Shown here: piece after piece, positions 1 to 12,184 of the stretch | Layout: each line of letters starts with the position of its first letter | Numbering within the stretch: position 1 is the first letter of the stretch | Origin: Thauera linaloolentis 47Lol = DSM 12138 | Lineage (GTDB): Bacteria; Pseudomonadota; Gammaproteobacteria; Burkholderiales; Rhodocyclaceae | Assembly: GCF_000310205.1 (NCBI RefSeq) | Contig: NZ_AMXE01000006.1 | Span: forward strand, 34,620 to 98,619 | Direction: 5' to 3' | Length of the DNA stretch: 64,000 nt | Position numbers and translations under genes: made by a program | The notes under the pieces: generated by a model | What the model was told of the DNA's origin: nothing | Seen by the model: only the letters and a program-made list of their open reading frames with translations | Database searches by the model: none

Positions 1-859
1 GGCCGGATTCGCCGCCGATGAAGATCTGCACGCCTTCGGCCTTGTTCGACAGTTCGAGCAACTGCATCAGGCCGGTGCGCTGTTCGAAGAGCTTGAACAG
101 TTCACGCAAGCGCGACATGTTCGACGACAGGTCCTCCACGTCGAGCAGGTTGGTTTCGCCTGAGATCACGTAGCTGGTGGCGGTTTCTTCCGCGGCTGCG
201 CTTCCGGCGTCCACTGTCGCCGTCATCAGTTCGGTCATGTCGCTGCGCAATTGCCGCAGCTCATCCTTGATACGGCGGCGGATTTCGTTGAAGGACAGGC
301 CGGCGAAGTGTTCGTTGAGATAGGTCGCGGCGCTGCTCAGTTCGTTCGCGCTGTAGGCGCGGCGGGTCATCAGGATGCGATTCTGGACATCGCCGGCGGT
401 GGTGACGATGATCAGCAGGATACGGTTCTCGGACAGGCTGATGAACTCGAACTGCCGGATGCGGACCGCGTCCTTGCGTGGCGCGACGACCACACCGGCG
501 AACTGCGTGAGATTCGACAGCAGATGCGAGGCCGAGCTGAGCAGGCGTTGCGGCTGATCGGGCTGGAGCTGGCCCTGGAGTTCGTGCACCCGTGAGGTGT
601 CGAGCGGCTGCACGGTGAGCAGCGAGTCGACGAAGAAGCGATAGCCGAGCGCAGTCGGGACACGGCCGGCGGAAGTGTGCGGGCTTGCGATCAAGCCCGC
701 TTCCTCCAGATCGCTCATCACGTTGCGCACCGTTGCCGGCGACAGTTCGAGCCCGGAGAAGCGCGACAGCGCACGCGAGCCGACGGGCTGACCGTCCGCG
801 ATATAGCGTTCGATCAGGGTTTTCAGCAGGATCTGGGAGCGGGCATCTAGCGAGTTCAT
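1..859 (-). CDS. hrcA: HrcA heat-shock repressor, 3' end cut by window edge
   Basis: About 286 residues are readable from the ATG at 859 to the left edge; the C-terminus lies outside. HrcA represses the class I chaperone operons (groESL, dnaK) by binding CIRCE operators and depends on GroEL for activity. The N-terminus begins [20 protein letters not shown] and carries the winged-helix signature ([20 protein letters not shown], then [10 protein letters not shown] and SAGRVPT). The central part resembles the GAF-like HrcA domain. It diverges from nadK. A TATATT -10 element lies only 11 nt upstream of the ATG and no Shine-Dalgarno sequence is visible, so the message may have almost no leader. 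I see no CIRCE inverted repeat in the 112 bp between the two genes. Confidence 0.93.
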   Translation of the reverse strand, partial: MNSLDARSQILLKTLIERYIADGQPVGSRALSRFSGLELSPATVRNVMSDLEEAGLIASPHTSAGRVPTALGYRFFVDSLLTVQPLDTSRVHELQGQLQPDQPQRLLSSASHLLSNLTQFAGVVVAPRKDAVRIRQFEFISLSENRILLIIVTTAGDVQNRILMTRRAYSANELSSAATYLNEHFAGLSFNEIRRRIKDELRQLRSDMTELMTATVDAGSAAAEETATSYVISGETNLLDVEDLSSNMSRLRELFKLFEQRTGLMQLLELSNKAEGVQIFIGGESG

Positions 860-957
860 GGCAGGCGCTGAATATAGCCCGGATTCCAGGCGAACGGGCA
901 CTTCCGGGCCAACCGCGGCGGACATGCAGCGGTCGCCAAGGTGCTGGCGGGATATGG

Positions 958-963
958 TTTAAT
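958..963 (+). promoter_or_regulatory. Candidate -10 element of nadK (near-leaderless)
   Basis: TTTAAT ends 8 nt before the nadK ATG and no ribosome-binding sequence lies between them. A start 6-8 nt downstream of the -10 would fall on or next to the start codon. The -35 region is weak, so this is inference from spacing only. Confidence 0.35.
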
Positions 964-971
964 CCGGCTCC

Positions 972-1856
972 ATGAGCACGAAATTCCACAGCATCGCCCT
1001 CGTGGGCAAATACCAGAGTCCCGACGTGGCCGAATCGGTCATGGCGATTGCCCGTTTTCTGCGCGAACGCGGACTGATGGTGTGGATCGAGCAGGGAACG
1101 GCGAGTTCCATCGGCGGTGCCGGCGATTTCCCTGTTGCGAGCTATGAACACATCGGCGGCGAAGCCGATCTCGCCGTGGTCATCGGTGGGGACGGAACCA
1201 TGCTCCATACCGCGCGCCGTCTGGTCGAGTATGGTGTGCCGCTCGCGGGGGTGAATCTCGGCCGCCTGGGTTTCCTGACGGACATCGCGCTCAACGATGC
1301 AAGAGCGCGCCTCGACGAGATCGTCGACGGGCGCTTTCGGGAGGAAACGCGTTTCATGCTCGATGCCGAGGTGCTGCGCGGCGGTGTACGCATGTTCCAG
1401 ACGCGGGCACTCAACGACATCGTCGTCAACAAGGGCGACCTAGGCCGGATGATCGAATTCGACCTGTCGATCGACGGTGAATACGTCTATACCCAGCGTT
1501 CCGACGGCATGATCGTGTCGACGCCGACCGGGTCGACCGCCTACGCACTGTCGTCCAACGGCCCCATCCTGCATCCGAGCGTCGGCGGCATCGCGCTGGT
1601 GCCCTTGTGTCCGCATGCGCTGACGGCGCGGCCGATCACGCTGCCCGACAGTTGCCGAATCGACATCGAATTGCTGCCGCCCCAGGATGCGCGCGTGCAT
1701 TTCGATGGTCAGGCGCGTTTCGACTTGCGGGCCGGCGACTGCGTGCGCATGACGCGCTCGCAGCATGCCTTGCGGCTGCTGCATCCGGAGAGCTACAGCT
1801 ATTTCGCCATGCTGCGCGAGAAGCTTCACTGGAGTGCCACGCCGCGGCACAACTGA
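972..1856 (+). CDS. nadK: NAD kinase
   Basis: This 294-residue protein is the ATP-dependent NAD kinase that makes NADP+ in the cytoplasm. The family signature GGDGTMLH is at residues 72-79, and the second conserved block STPTGSTAYALSSNGP with the following ILHP is present. Length is typical of the family. The gene diverges from hrcA and is followed by recN after 80 bp, an order common in beta- and gammaproteobacteria. The ATG was chosen because the protein aligns from MSTKFHSIALVGKY. No Shine-Dalgarno sequence precedes it and a TTTAAT element sits 8 nt upstream, so translation may start on a near-leaderless mRNA. Confidence 0.96.
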   Translation: MSTKFHSIALVGKYQSPDVAESVMAIARFLRERGLMVWIEQGTASSIGGAGDFPVASYEHIGGEADLAVVIGGDGTMLHTARRLVEYGVPLAGVNLGRLGFLTDIALNDARARLDEIVDGRFREETRFMLDAEVLRGGVRMFQTRALNDIVVNKGDLGRMIEFDLSIDGEYVYTQRSDGMIVSTPTGSTAYALSSNGPILHPSVGGIALVPLCPHALTARPITLPDSCRIDIELLPPQDARVHFDGQARFDLRAGDCVRMTRSQHALRLLHPESYSYFAMLREKLHWSATPRHN

Positions 1857-1936
1857 TGTCAGGAGCGCGGGGGGAGGCGAACGCCGCCCTCACGCCCGCC
1901 GTTTGCCCAGCCTGTTTCCTTTCCCGTTGATCCACC

Positions 1937-3601
1937 ATGCTGAGAAGCCTTTCCATCCGCGATTTTGTCATCGTCGATCATCTCGAGCTCGAATTCGGGC
2001 CAGGGTTCGGTGCGTTGACTGGAGAAACCGGTGCCGGCAAGTCGATCCTGCTCGACGCGCTCGGGCTCGCACTGGGGGGACGGGGCGAGGCGGGCATGGT
2101 GCGCAGTGGCCGCGACCGTGCCGACGTCGCCGCGGAATTCGACCTGCCCACGGAGGGCGGCCTGCGTGAATGGCTGGCCGAGCAGGAACTGCCCGTGGAA
2201 GAAGGGTGCGTACTGCTGCGCCGTACCATCGACACTGGTGGACGCAGCCGTGCCTGGATCAACGGCACGAGCGTGACGCTTGCCCAGTTGCGGGCGGCGA
2301 GCGACTGGCTCGCGGACATCCATGGACAGTATGCGCACCATGCGCTGCTGAAGCCAGAGGCGCAGCGTCTGCTGCTCGATGCACATGCCGGAGCAAGGGA
2401 ACTGGCAGCCGAACTCGCCGAACGCTACCGCGAGTGGCAGCACATCGTCCGCCTTCGGCGCGAGGCCGAAGCCGACTCGGCCAGTTCCGCACGCGAACGC
2501 GAACTGCTCACGTGGCAGGTGCGCGAGCTCCAGGAACTGGGTTTCGATGCCGCGGAGTGGATCGAGCTCAATGCCGAGCATAGCCGTCTCGCCCATGCTG
2601 CCGGTCTGATGGAGGGGGCCGATGAAGCCCTGGCTGCCCTTGGCGAGGGGGATGCCGCCGTGTGCTCCGTCCTGCGTCGCCTCGATTCGCGTCTGGCAGC
2701 TCTTGCCGGTATCGACCCGGCGCTGGCCGATGTGTGCGAACTGCTGTCGTCCGCGGCGATCCAGGCCGACGAGGCCTTGCACGCCCTGCGCCGTTACCGG
2801 GACCGGCTCGATCTCGATCCGCAGCGTCTCGCCGAAATCGAGAACCGCATTGCGGCAGTCACGGGCATTGCACGCAAGTACCGGGTGGCGCTGGAGGAAT
2901 TGCCCGAGCTGCAGGCGCAGTGGCAGGCCCGGCTCGATACATTGGAAGCGACCGCGGACCCCGCGCGGCTGGCGGCAGAGGAGGCGCGGGCGCACAAGGC
3001 CTTCGACGCCACTGCGACGGCCCTGTCCGCCGTGCGGCGTCCCGCTGCCGCCGCCCTGTCGGCCGTGATCACCGAGGCCATGCAGACTTTGGCGATGGCC
3101 GGCGGGCGCTTCGAGGTGGCGCTGGAAAGCTGCGAGCCCTCGTCGAGCGGTGTCGAAACCGTCGAGTTCCGCGTCGCGGCCAACCCGGGGCAGCCGCTGC
3201 GCAGCCTCGCCAAGGTGGCATCCGGCGGCGAACTATCGCGTATCGGGCTTGCGATCCAGGTCATGACCAGCCGCGCAAGCGGCACGCCGACGCTGATCTT
3301 CGACGAAGTCGATGTCGGCATTGGCGGCCGGGTGGCGGAGATCGTGGGCAAGCTGCTGGCACGACTCGGCGCCGGCCGCCAGGTGATGTGCGTGACGCAT
3401 CTGCCGCAGGTTGCGGCCTGCGCCGACTGGCAGTGGCGCATCTCGAAGCGGGAGCAGGCCGGCGAGACCTTGAGCGAGGTACGGGTGCTGGATGAGGGCG
3501 GGCGTGTCGACGAGATCGCGCGCATGCTCGGCGGGGTCAGCATCACCGCCACGACGCGCGAGCATGCGGCCGAAATGCTGGGTTTTGCGCCGGGGAAATA
3601 G
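1937..3601 (+). CDS. recN: DNA repair protein RecN
   Basis: This 554-residue SMC-like ATPase acts in double-strand-break repair and chromosome cohesion. The Walker A motif GETGAGKS is at residues 29-36. The ABC-type signature ASGGELSR lies near residue 428 and the Walker B segment LIFDEVD follows at about 453-459. Between them is a long Ala/Glu/Arg-rich region expected to form the coiled coil. Length and motif spacing match the family (550-560 residues). It follows nadK and converges on fur, with a GC-rich hairpin in the 133-bp gap. Confidence 0.96.
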   Translation: MLRSLSIRDFVIVDHLELEFGPGFGALTGETGAGKSILLDALGLALGGRGEAGMVRSGRDRADVAAEFDLPTEGGLREWLAEQELPVEEGCVLLRRTIDTGGRSRAWINGTSVTLAQLRAASDWLADIHGQYAHHALLKPEAQRLLLDAHAGARELAAELAERYREWQHIVRLRREAEADSASSARERELLTWQVRELQELGFDAAEWIELNAEHSRLAHAAGLMEGADEALAALGEGDAAVCSVLRRLDSRLAALAGIDPALADVCELLSSAAIQADEALHALRRYRDRLDLDPQRLAEIENRIAAVTGIARKYRVALEELPELQAQWQARLDTLEATADPARLAAEEARAHKAFDATATALSAVRRPAAAALSAVITEAMQTLAMAGGRFEVALESCEPSSSGVETVEFRVAANPGQPLRSLAKVASGGELSRIGLAIQVMTSRASGTPTLIFDEVDVGIGGRVAEIVGKLLARLGAGRQVMCVTHLPQVAACADWQWRISKREQAGETLSEVRVLDEGGRVDEIARMLGGVSITATTREHAAEMLGFAPGK

Positions 3602-3695
3602 CTGCTCGCGGCGGCTTGCGGCAGGCACGGCCACGCCGCCAGCCCTGATAGGCGCGGCGCGAGGGGTTTCCGCGCGAGCCCGGCAGGCTCCACCG

Positions 3696-3727
3696 GCCTC
3701 GCGGGGACTGCAAGCCGCGAGGCTCTT
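3696..3727. terminator. Candidate terminator between convergent recN and fur
   Basis: GCCTCGCGG (3696-3704) pairs with CCGCGAGGC (3715-3723) around a 10-nt loop and is followed by TCTT on the + strand. The uridine tract is weak, so it is a plausible but non-canonical terminator for recN. The minus strand shows no T run. Confidence 0.4.
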
Positions 3728-3734
3728 CCGGACC

Positions 3735-4178
3735 TTATGCTTCCTTCTGCGCCTGACCGCTCGGACAATCGTCCTTCATGCAGTCGCCGTAAAGGTAGAG
3801 CGCGTGCTCGCGTAGCTTGAAGCCGCGCTCCTGGGCGATCGCATTCTGCCGCTTCTCGATCTCGGGATCGAAGAACTCCTCGACCCTGCCGCACTGCACA
3901 CACACGAGGTGGTCGTGGTGGCCACCTTCCTGGAGCTCGAAAACGGCTTTGCCGGATTCGAAATAATGGCGTTCGAGCAGGCCTGCCTGCTCGAACTGGG
4001 TCAGAACGCGATAGACGGTTGCCAGGCCGATGTCCATGCCGTCGTTCATCAGCGCGCGATAAACGTCTTCGGCAGTCAGGTGACGCTGGTCCGAGCTCTG
4101 GAAGAGGTCGAGGATCTTCAGGCGAGGGTAAGTCGCCTTCAGGCCGATGCTCTTCAGGTTTTTTGAATTGTCGGGCAT
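3735..4178 (-). CDS. fur: Ferric uptake regulator Fur
   Basis: This 147-residue metalloregulator represses iron-uptake genes when bound to Fe2+. The N-terminal winged helix covers about residues 1-80 ([12 protein letters not shown], then [18 protein letters not shown]). The C-terminal dimerisation domain has the metal motif [11 protein letters not shown] and a later cysteine pair near the C-terminus (GDCMKDDC). The ATG at 4178 gives the standard MPDNSKNLK start; the open frame continues 27 codons upstream but that extension looks non-coding. It diverges from bamE, the conserved fur/omlA arrangement also seen in Pseudomonas. Confidence 0.96.
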   Translation of the reverse strand: MPDNSKNLKSIGLKATYPRLKILDLFQSSDQRHLTAEDVYRALMNDGMDIGLATVYRVLTQFEQAGLLERHYFESGKAVFELQEGGHHDHLVCVQCGRVEEFFDPEIEKRQNAIAQERGFKLREHALYLYGDCMKDDCPSGQAQKEA

Positions 4179-4284
4179 GAGTCTTCTGGGGAAAAAGGCC
4201 GTTTTGATGGCCGTTGGGTAGTGGCAAGCCTGAGCGCCCAAGTAGCGGGCCAGGGGCAATGCGCCGTGCGAAGCAGCCCTATGT

Positions 4285-4290
4285 TATATT
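4285..4290 (+). promoter_or_regulatory. Candidate -10 element of bamE
   Basis: TATATT lies in an AT-rich patch within otherwise GC-rich DNA between divergent fur and bamE. Transcription would start near 4297. No convincing -35 is visible. Confidence 0.4.
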
Positions 4291-4344
4291 TTTTGCCCTT
4301 TCATGAGAACCGCGCACTCACGTGCGCCAGCTTCCCACGCCTAC

Positions 4345-4749
4345 ATGCGCTCCTATCTTCCCGCGGCGTTCCTCGCCACCAGCCTGCTTGCCGGCTGCTC
4401 TTTCGACTCCATCGTCGGCGTGGTCGATCCTTACAGGATCGATGTGCGTCAAGGCAACTACGTGGACCAGGACATGGTCTCCCAGCTCAAGCGTGGCATG
4501 ACGCGCGACCAGGTTCGCTTCGTGCTCGGTTCGCCGCTGGTGGTCGACATGTTCCGCAAGGACCGTTGGGATTACGTGTATCGGTTCAAGCCGGGCTCCG
4601 GCCAGCCCGAGCAGCGCGTGATCTCGGTTTTCTTCGTCGATGGCCAGCTGGACCATGTCGAGGGGGATGTGCAGAGCGGCAGCGAGGCCTCTGCCGCGCC
4701 GGCCGAGCGTAGCCGCGTGGTGGAAGTTCCGCCCGCGGTCGAGGACTGA
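4345..4749 (+). CDS. bamE: Outer-membrane assembly lipoprotein BamE (SmpA/OmlA)
   Basis: The protein is a small lipoprotein subunit of the BAM complex, which folds beta-barrel proteins into the outer membrane. From the ATG at 4345 it has 134 residues and a short signal peptide ending in the lipobox LLAGC (Cys18). The mature part carries the SmpA/OmlA core: YRIDVRQGNYV, then the GMTRDQVRFVLGSPLV motif, DRWDYVYRF, and FFVDGQLDHVEGD. An in-frame ATG at 4303 would add 14 residues and leave only a few leader nucleotides; neither start has a good Shine-Dalgarno, and I prefer 4345 for the compact signal peptide. dapB follows after 63 bp. Confidence 0.92.
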   Translation: MRSYLPAAFLATSLLAGCSFDSIVGVVDPYRIDVRQGNYVDQDMVSQLKRGMTRDQVRFVLGSPLVVDMFRKDRWDYVYRFKPGSGQPEQRVISVFFVDGQLDHVEGDVQSGSEASAAPAERSRVVEVPPAVED

Positions 4750-4809
4750 TGCGGGTGATGGGTTGGGGTGGCGTGGCCACGGATCGAGGCGTTGCATTCG
4801 AGGATTTGA

Positions 4810-5619
<810 letters not shown>

Positions 5620-5662
5620 GCGGGGCCGCCCGAGCGGGGTGGCCGGGGCACGACGTCCCGGT

Positions 5663-5691
5663 TTGCCTTCGAGTGTCCAAAAATATACAAT
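5663..5691 (+). promoter_or_regulatory. carAB promoter
   Basis: TTGCCT (5663-5668) and TACAAT (5686-5691) are separated by exactly 17 nt in a locally AT-rich stretch. Predicted transcription start is near 5697-5698, which places a strong terminator hairpin (5706-5740) directly behind it and gives carA a leader of about 107 nt. Confidence 0.65.
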
Positions 5692-5705
5692 TTCGCAGTT
5701 TATTC

Positions 5706-5740
5706 AGCGGGATCGGCCCAGAGGGTCGTCCCGCTTTTTT
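5706..5740 (+). terminator. Intrinsic terminator at the start of the carAB leader
   Basis: AGCGGGA (5706-5712) pairs with TCCCGCT (5729-5735). An inner stem, CGGCCC with GGGTCG, closes an AGA loop, with one bulged T. Six T residues (5735-5740) follow. It can end dapB transcripts, but it also lies just downstream of the predicted carAB promoter, so it may act as an attenuator. Confidence 0.75.
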
Positions 5741-5804
5741 GCACATATCCGGGGCGCGAGTGTTCGTTGATCCCTGATTTCAAAGCTGAATCCAGGAGTT
5801 TTTC

Positions 5805-6947
5805 GTGAGTGCATACCCGTCCGCCCTTCTTGCGCTTGCCGACGGGACGATCTTCCATGGCAAGGGTATCGGTGCGGTAGGCAGCACGGTTGGCGAGGTG
5901 GTGTTCAATACCTCGATGTCCGGTTATCAGGAAATCCTGACCGACCCGAGCTATTCGCGCCAGATCGTCACGCTGACCTATCCCCACATCGGCAACACCG
6001 GCATCAATGCCGAAGACATCGAGGCCACCCGCGCGCACGCTGCCGGTTTGGTCATCCGCGATTTGCCGATCCTGCCATCCAACTTCCGCATGACCCAGCG
6101 CCTCGATGCCTATCTGCGCGCCGAGAACGTGGTGGCGATCGCTGGCCTCGATACCCGCAAACTGACGCGCGTGCTGCGTGAGAAAGGGGCTCAGGCGGGC
6201 TGCATCGTCACCGCCGGCGAAGGCGAAAGCCTGAGTGTCGAAGCGGCCGTGGCCCAGGCGCGGGCTTTCCCCGGGCTGGCCGGCATGGATCTGGCGAAGG
6301 TCGTCAGCGTCACCGAGCCTTACGAATGGACGCAGGCCGAGTGGAAGCTCGGCGAGGGCTATGCCGATCAGGCCACGCCGCGTTTCCATGTCGTCGCCTA
6401 CGATTACGGCGTCAAGCTCAACATCCTGCGAATGCTGGCCGAACGTGGTTGCCGCCTGACCGTGGTGCCGGCGCAGACGCCTGCCAAGGATGTGCTGGCG
6501 CTCAAGCCCGATGGGGTCTTCCTGTCGAATGGCCCGGGTGACCCCGAGTCCTGCGACTACGCCATCGACGCCATCCGCGAGATCGTCGCCACGCGCACGC
6601 CGACCTTCGGCATCTGCCTCGGCCACCAGTTGCTGGCGCTGGCTTCCGGCGCGAAGACCATGAAGATGGCCACCGGCCATCACGGCGCCAATCACCCGGT
6701 CAAGGATCTCGATACCGGCAAGGTGCTGATCACCAGCCAGAACCACGGCTTTGCCGTCGATCCGGCGACGATGCCGTCCAACTTGCGTGTCACCCACGTG
6801 TCACTGTTCGATGGCACTAACCAGGGCATCGAGCGCACCGACGTGCCGGCTTTCTCCTTCCAGGGGCATCCGGAAGCGAGTCCGGGGCCGCATGATGTGG
6901 CCTATCTGTTCGACCGCTTCCTCACGTTGATGGAAGCAGGCAAGTAA
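5805..6947 (+). CDS. carA: Carbamoyl-phosphate synthase small (glutaminase) subunit
   Basis: This 380-residue glutamine amidotransferase subunit releases ammonia for carbamoyl phosphate, the precursor of arginine and pyrimidines. The N-terminal CPSase domain includes [17 protein letters not shown]. The C-terminal class I glutaminase has FGICLGHQ with nucleophile Cys271, and [11 protein letters not shown] carries the catalytic His/Glu. The start is GTG, fixed by AGGAG at 5793-5797 with a 7-nt spacer and by the normal family length. It is followed by carB after 90 bp and preceded by its own promoter and hairpin. Confidence 0.97.
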   Translation: MSAYPSALLALADGTIFHGKGIGAVGSTVGEVVFNTSMSGYQEILTDPSYSRQIVTLTYPHIGNTGINAEDIEATRAHAAGLVIRDLPILPSNFRMTQRLDAYLRAENVVAIAGLDTRKLTRVLREKGAQAGCIVTAGEGESLSVEAAVAQARAFPGLAGMDLAKVVSVTEPYEWTQAEWKLGEGYADQATPRFHVVAYDYGVKLNILRMLAERGCRLTVVPAQTPAKDVLALKPDGVFLSNGPGDPESCDYAIDAIREIVATRTPTFGICLGHQLLALASGAKTMKMATGHHGANHPVKDLDTGKVLITSQNHGFAVDPATMPSNLRVTHVSLFDGTNQGIERTDVPAFSFQGHPEASPGPHDVAYLFDRFLTLMEAGK

Positions 6948-7037
6948 CACAATGCGGCGCCAGGCGGCTTTCCCTGCCGCCCTCACTGTTCGACGCCGGC
7001 GTCCGATGCCGGGTCAAGGAATCATCGAGGCAAGACA

Positions 7038-10264
<3,227 letters not shown>

Positions 10265-10268
<4 letters not shown>

Positions 10269-10741
10269 ACAAGATTCCGCTCACCATTGCCGGTGCAGAG
10301 AAGTTGCGCGAGGAACTCCATCGCCTGAAAGCGGTGGAGCGTCCCAGTGTCATCGCCGCGATCGCCGAGGCACGGTCGCATGGCGACCTGTCCGAAAATG
10401 CCGAGTACGATGCCGCCAAGGAGCGCCAGGGCTTCATCGAGGGGCGCATCATGGAAGTCGAGGGCAAGCTGTCGCATGCCCAGATCATCGACCCCAGGCT
10501 GCTTGATGCGGATGGGCGTTGTGTGTTCGCGTCGACCGTCGAACTCGAGGATCTCGAGTCGGGGCAGGTGGTCACCTATCAGATCGTCGGCGAGGACGAA
10601 GCGGATATCAAGGCAGGCAAGATATCGGTGAGTTCGCCCATCGCTCGCGCGCTGATCGGGAAGTACGCCGGAGACATCGCCGAGGTGTTGGCGCCGGGGG
10701 GGGTACGCGAGTACGAAATTCTGGACGTGCGCTACGAATGA
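10265..10741 (+). CDS. greA: Transcription elongation factor GreA
   Basis: This 158-residue factor stimulates cleavage of backtracked RNA in the secondary channel of RNA polymerase. The N-terminal coiled coil has the acidic tip signature ([20 protein letters not shown]) and the C-terminal FKBP-like domain contains [25 protein letters not shown]. Length is standard. The ATG overlaps the carB stop by 4 nt. A GC hairpin at 10872-10891 lies beyond its end. Confidence 0.96.
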
Positions 10742-10871
10742 GCGTGTTCGGTCGGCCCGTGGGCAGCGTTGTCCGCGGAGCAGGAACGCTTGGCGGTACT
10801 GCCCGTTGGAAGGTGGTACCGTCCCAATGGGCGTCTTCTTGCCTTGGTGGGGCCCGGTAGCAAGAAAGAGG

Positions 10872-10891
10872 CGGCGGCCACCGAGCCGCCG
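10872..10891. terminator. Candidate shared terminator between greA and yhbY
   Basis: CGGCGGC (10872-10878) pairs with GCCGCCG (10885-10891) around a 6-nt loop. On the minus strand CTCTTTCTTG follows the stem, a fair U-rich tail for yhbY; on the plus strand the tail is only mildly T-rich. The 176-bp gap shows no other coding signal. Confidence 0.4.
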
Positions 10892-10917
10892 TCCGGTTTC
10901 GTCCCGCTGCGTTTTCT

Positions 10918-11370
10918 TCAGCGGCCTCGGGCGCCGGGGTTGCGGGCCGCGGGGCCACGCGCCGGCGAGCGACGTGTTTCGGCGCTTGCCTTTGCAAGTG
11001 CGGCACGGCGGGCGGCAGCCGCGAATGCGGCGGCCGACTTGGCGGTGGACGGGCGTGCCGTTGCTTTGTGCGCCGCGGGGGCGGCATCTTTCGTATCTTC
11101 ACGCCGCTTGCGCCAGACGACGAGGATGTTGCCGATGTGCTGGACGGGTGCGGCGCCAAGGGTTTCGCAGAGTTCGTGCATCAGTGCTTCGCGCTGTTCG
11201 CGTTCGGTGCCCTGGACCTTCACCTTGATGAGTTCGTGGGCCTGTAGCGAGCGCTCGATTTCGGCTACGACAGCGGGTGCAAGGCCGTTGCCTGCGATGG
11301 TGACGACGGGATTGAGATGATGGGCTCGTGCGCGCAGGTCGCGGCGCTGAGCCGGGGGGAGTTCGGTCAT
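10918..11370 (-). CDS. yhbY: YhbY/CRS1-type RNA-binding protein
   Basis: The protein has 150 residues. The N-terminal 95 residues form a CRM (CRS1-YhbY) domain: LRARAHHLNPVVTIAGNGL, then IERSLQAHELIKVKV and IGNILVVWRKR. In E. coli YhbY associates with pre-50S ribosomal subunits. The last 50 residues are an Ala/Arg/Lys-rich tail of low complexity, longer than in the roughly 97-residue E. coli protein and probably disordered and RNA-contacting. It diverges from rlmE, a neighbour that also acts on the 50S subunit. Confidence 0.92.
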   Translation of the reverse strand: MTELPPAQRRDLRARAHHLNPVVTIAGNGLAPAVVAEIERSLQAHELIKVKVQGTEREQREALMHELCETLGAAPVQHIGNILVVWRKRREDTKDAAPAAHKATARPSTAKSAAAFAAAARRAALAKASAETRRSPARGPAARNPGARGR

Positions 11371-11446
11371 TGAATCTCTCTGGATGCTTGAAGCTCGGGA
11401 CCGGCGATTCTACTCCGATTACTAGAGGCGGACTTCTTCTAAGTCG

Positions 11447-12070
11447 ATGAAAAAGAACAAGACAAGCCGTGCATGGGTGCATGATCACCTGAATGACCCC
11501 TACGTCCAGCGTGCCCAGGCAGAGGGTTACCGCGCACGCGCGGCTTACAAGTTGCTGGAAGTGGACGAGCGCGATCATTTGCTGAAGCCTGGGGCGGTGG
11601 TGGTCGACCTCGGGTCGACGCCCGGCTCATGGTGCCAGGTGGCGGTCAAGCGCTGCGGCCCGAAAGGGCAGGTGTTTGCGCTGGACGTTCTGCCGATGGA
11701 GGCCGTGGCCGGCGTTGACTTCCTGCAGGGGGATTTCACCGAGGACGCGGTGCTCGAGGATCTCGAATCCCGCCTCAAGGGGGCGAGGGCCGATGTCGTG
11801 CTGTCGGACATGGCGCCAAACCTGTCGGGTGTGGCTGCGGTAGACCAGGCCCGCTCGATCCACCTGTGCGAACTCGCGCTCGATTTCGCCGTGCGCCATC
11901 TGAAGCCCGGCGGGCAGTTTCTGGTCAAGGTCTTCCAGGGCGAGGGCTTCATGGAATACCGCAAACAGATGGAGGCCGCGTTTGCATCCGTGCAGGTCCG
12001 CAAGCCCAAGGCCTCGCGTGACCGCAGTGCGGAAGTCTACTTGCTGGGCAAGGGTCCCCGCCCGGTCTGA
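11447..12070 (+). CDS. rlmE: 23S rRNA (uridine-2552 2'-O) methyltransferase RlmE (FtsJ)
   Basis: This 207-residue SAM-dependent enzyme methylates U2552 in the A-loop of 23S rRNA at a late step of 50S assembly. The start [20 protein letters not shown] is characteristic. The SAM-binding segment is [15 protein letters not shown], and the K-D-K-E catalytic set is consistent with K in AAYKLLE, D in [11 protein letters not shown] in [10 protein letters not shown], and E in the C-terminal SAEVYLLG. It precedes ftsH as in many proteobacteria. Confidence 0.96.
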   Translation: MKKNKTSRAWVHDHLNDPYVQRAQAEGYRARAAYKLLEVDERDHLLKPGAVVVDLGSTPGSWCQVAVKRCGPKGQVFALDVLPMEAVAGVDFLQGDFTEDAVLEDLESRLKGARADVVLSDMAPNLSGVAAVDQARSIHLCELALDFAVRHLKPGGQFLVKVFQGEGFMEYRKQMEAAFASVQVRKPKASRDRSAEVYLLGKGPRPV

Positions 12071-12109
12071 ATACGTTTGCGATTGAGCGATCCAATCGCG
12101 GCCATTGGT

Positions 12110-12138
12110 TTGCCCGCGGGAACGTTCGGCACTAGAAT
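12110..12138 (+). promoter_or_regulatory. Candidate sigma-70 promoter of ftsH
   Basis: TTGCCC (12110-12115) and TAGAAT (12133-12138) are 17 nt apart, between rlmE and ftsH. The predicted start near 12145 leaves a leader of about 40 nt to the TTG start. I did not see a sigma-32 type sequence here. Confidence 0.55.
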
Positions 12139-12184
12139 CGGTCAGTCGCGTACATGGCCAAAATGGCTTTTGAGGAACAGAACG

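Noticed and set aside
860..971. CIRCE operator upstream of hrcA
   Set aside because: I looked for the TTAGCACTC-N9-GAGTGCTAA inverted repeat between hrcA and nadK and found no match.
10742..10917. Possible missing or degraded gene between greA and yhbY
   Set aside because: No frame in this gap shows protein-like sequence; it is explained by 3' ends and a hairpin.
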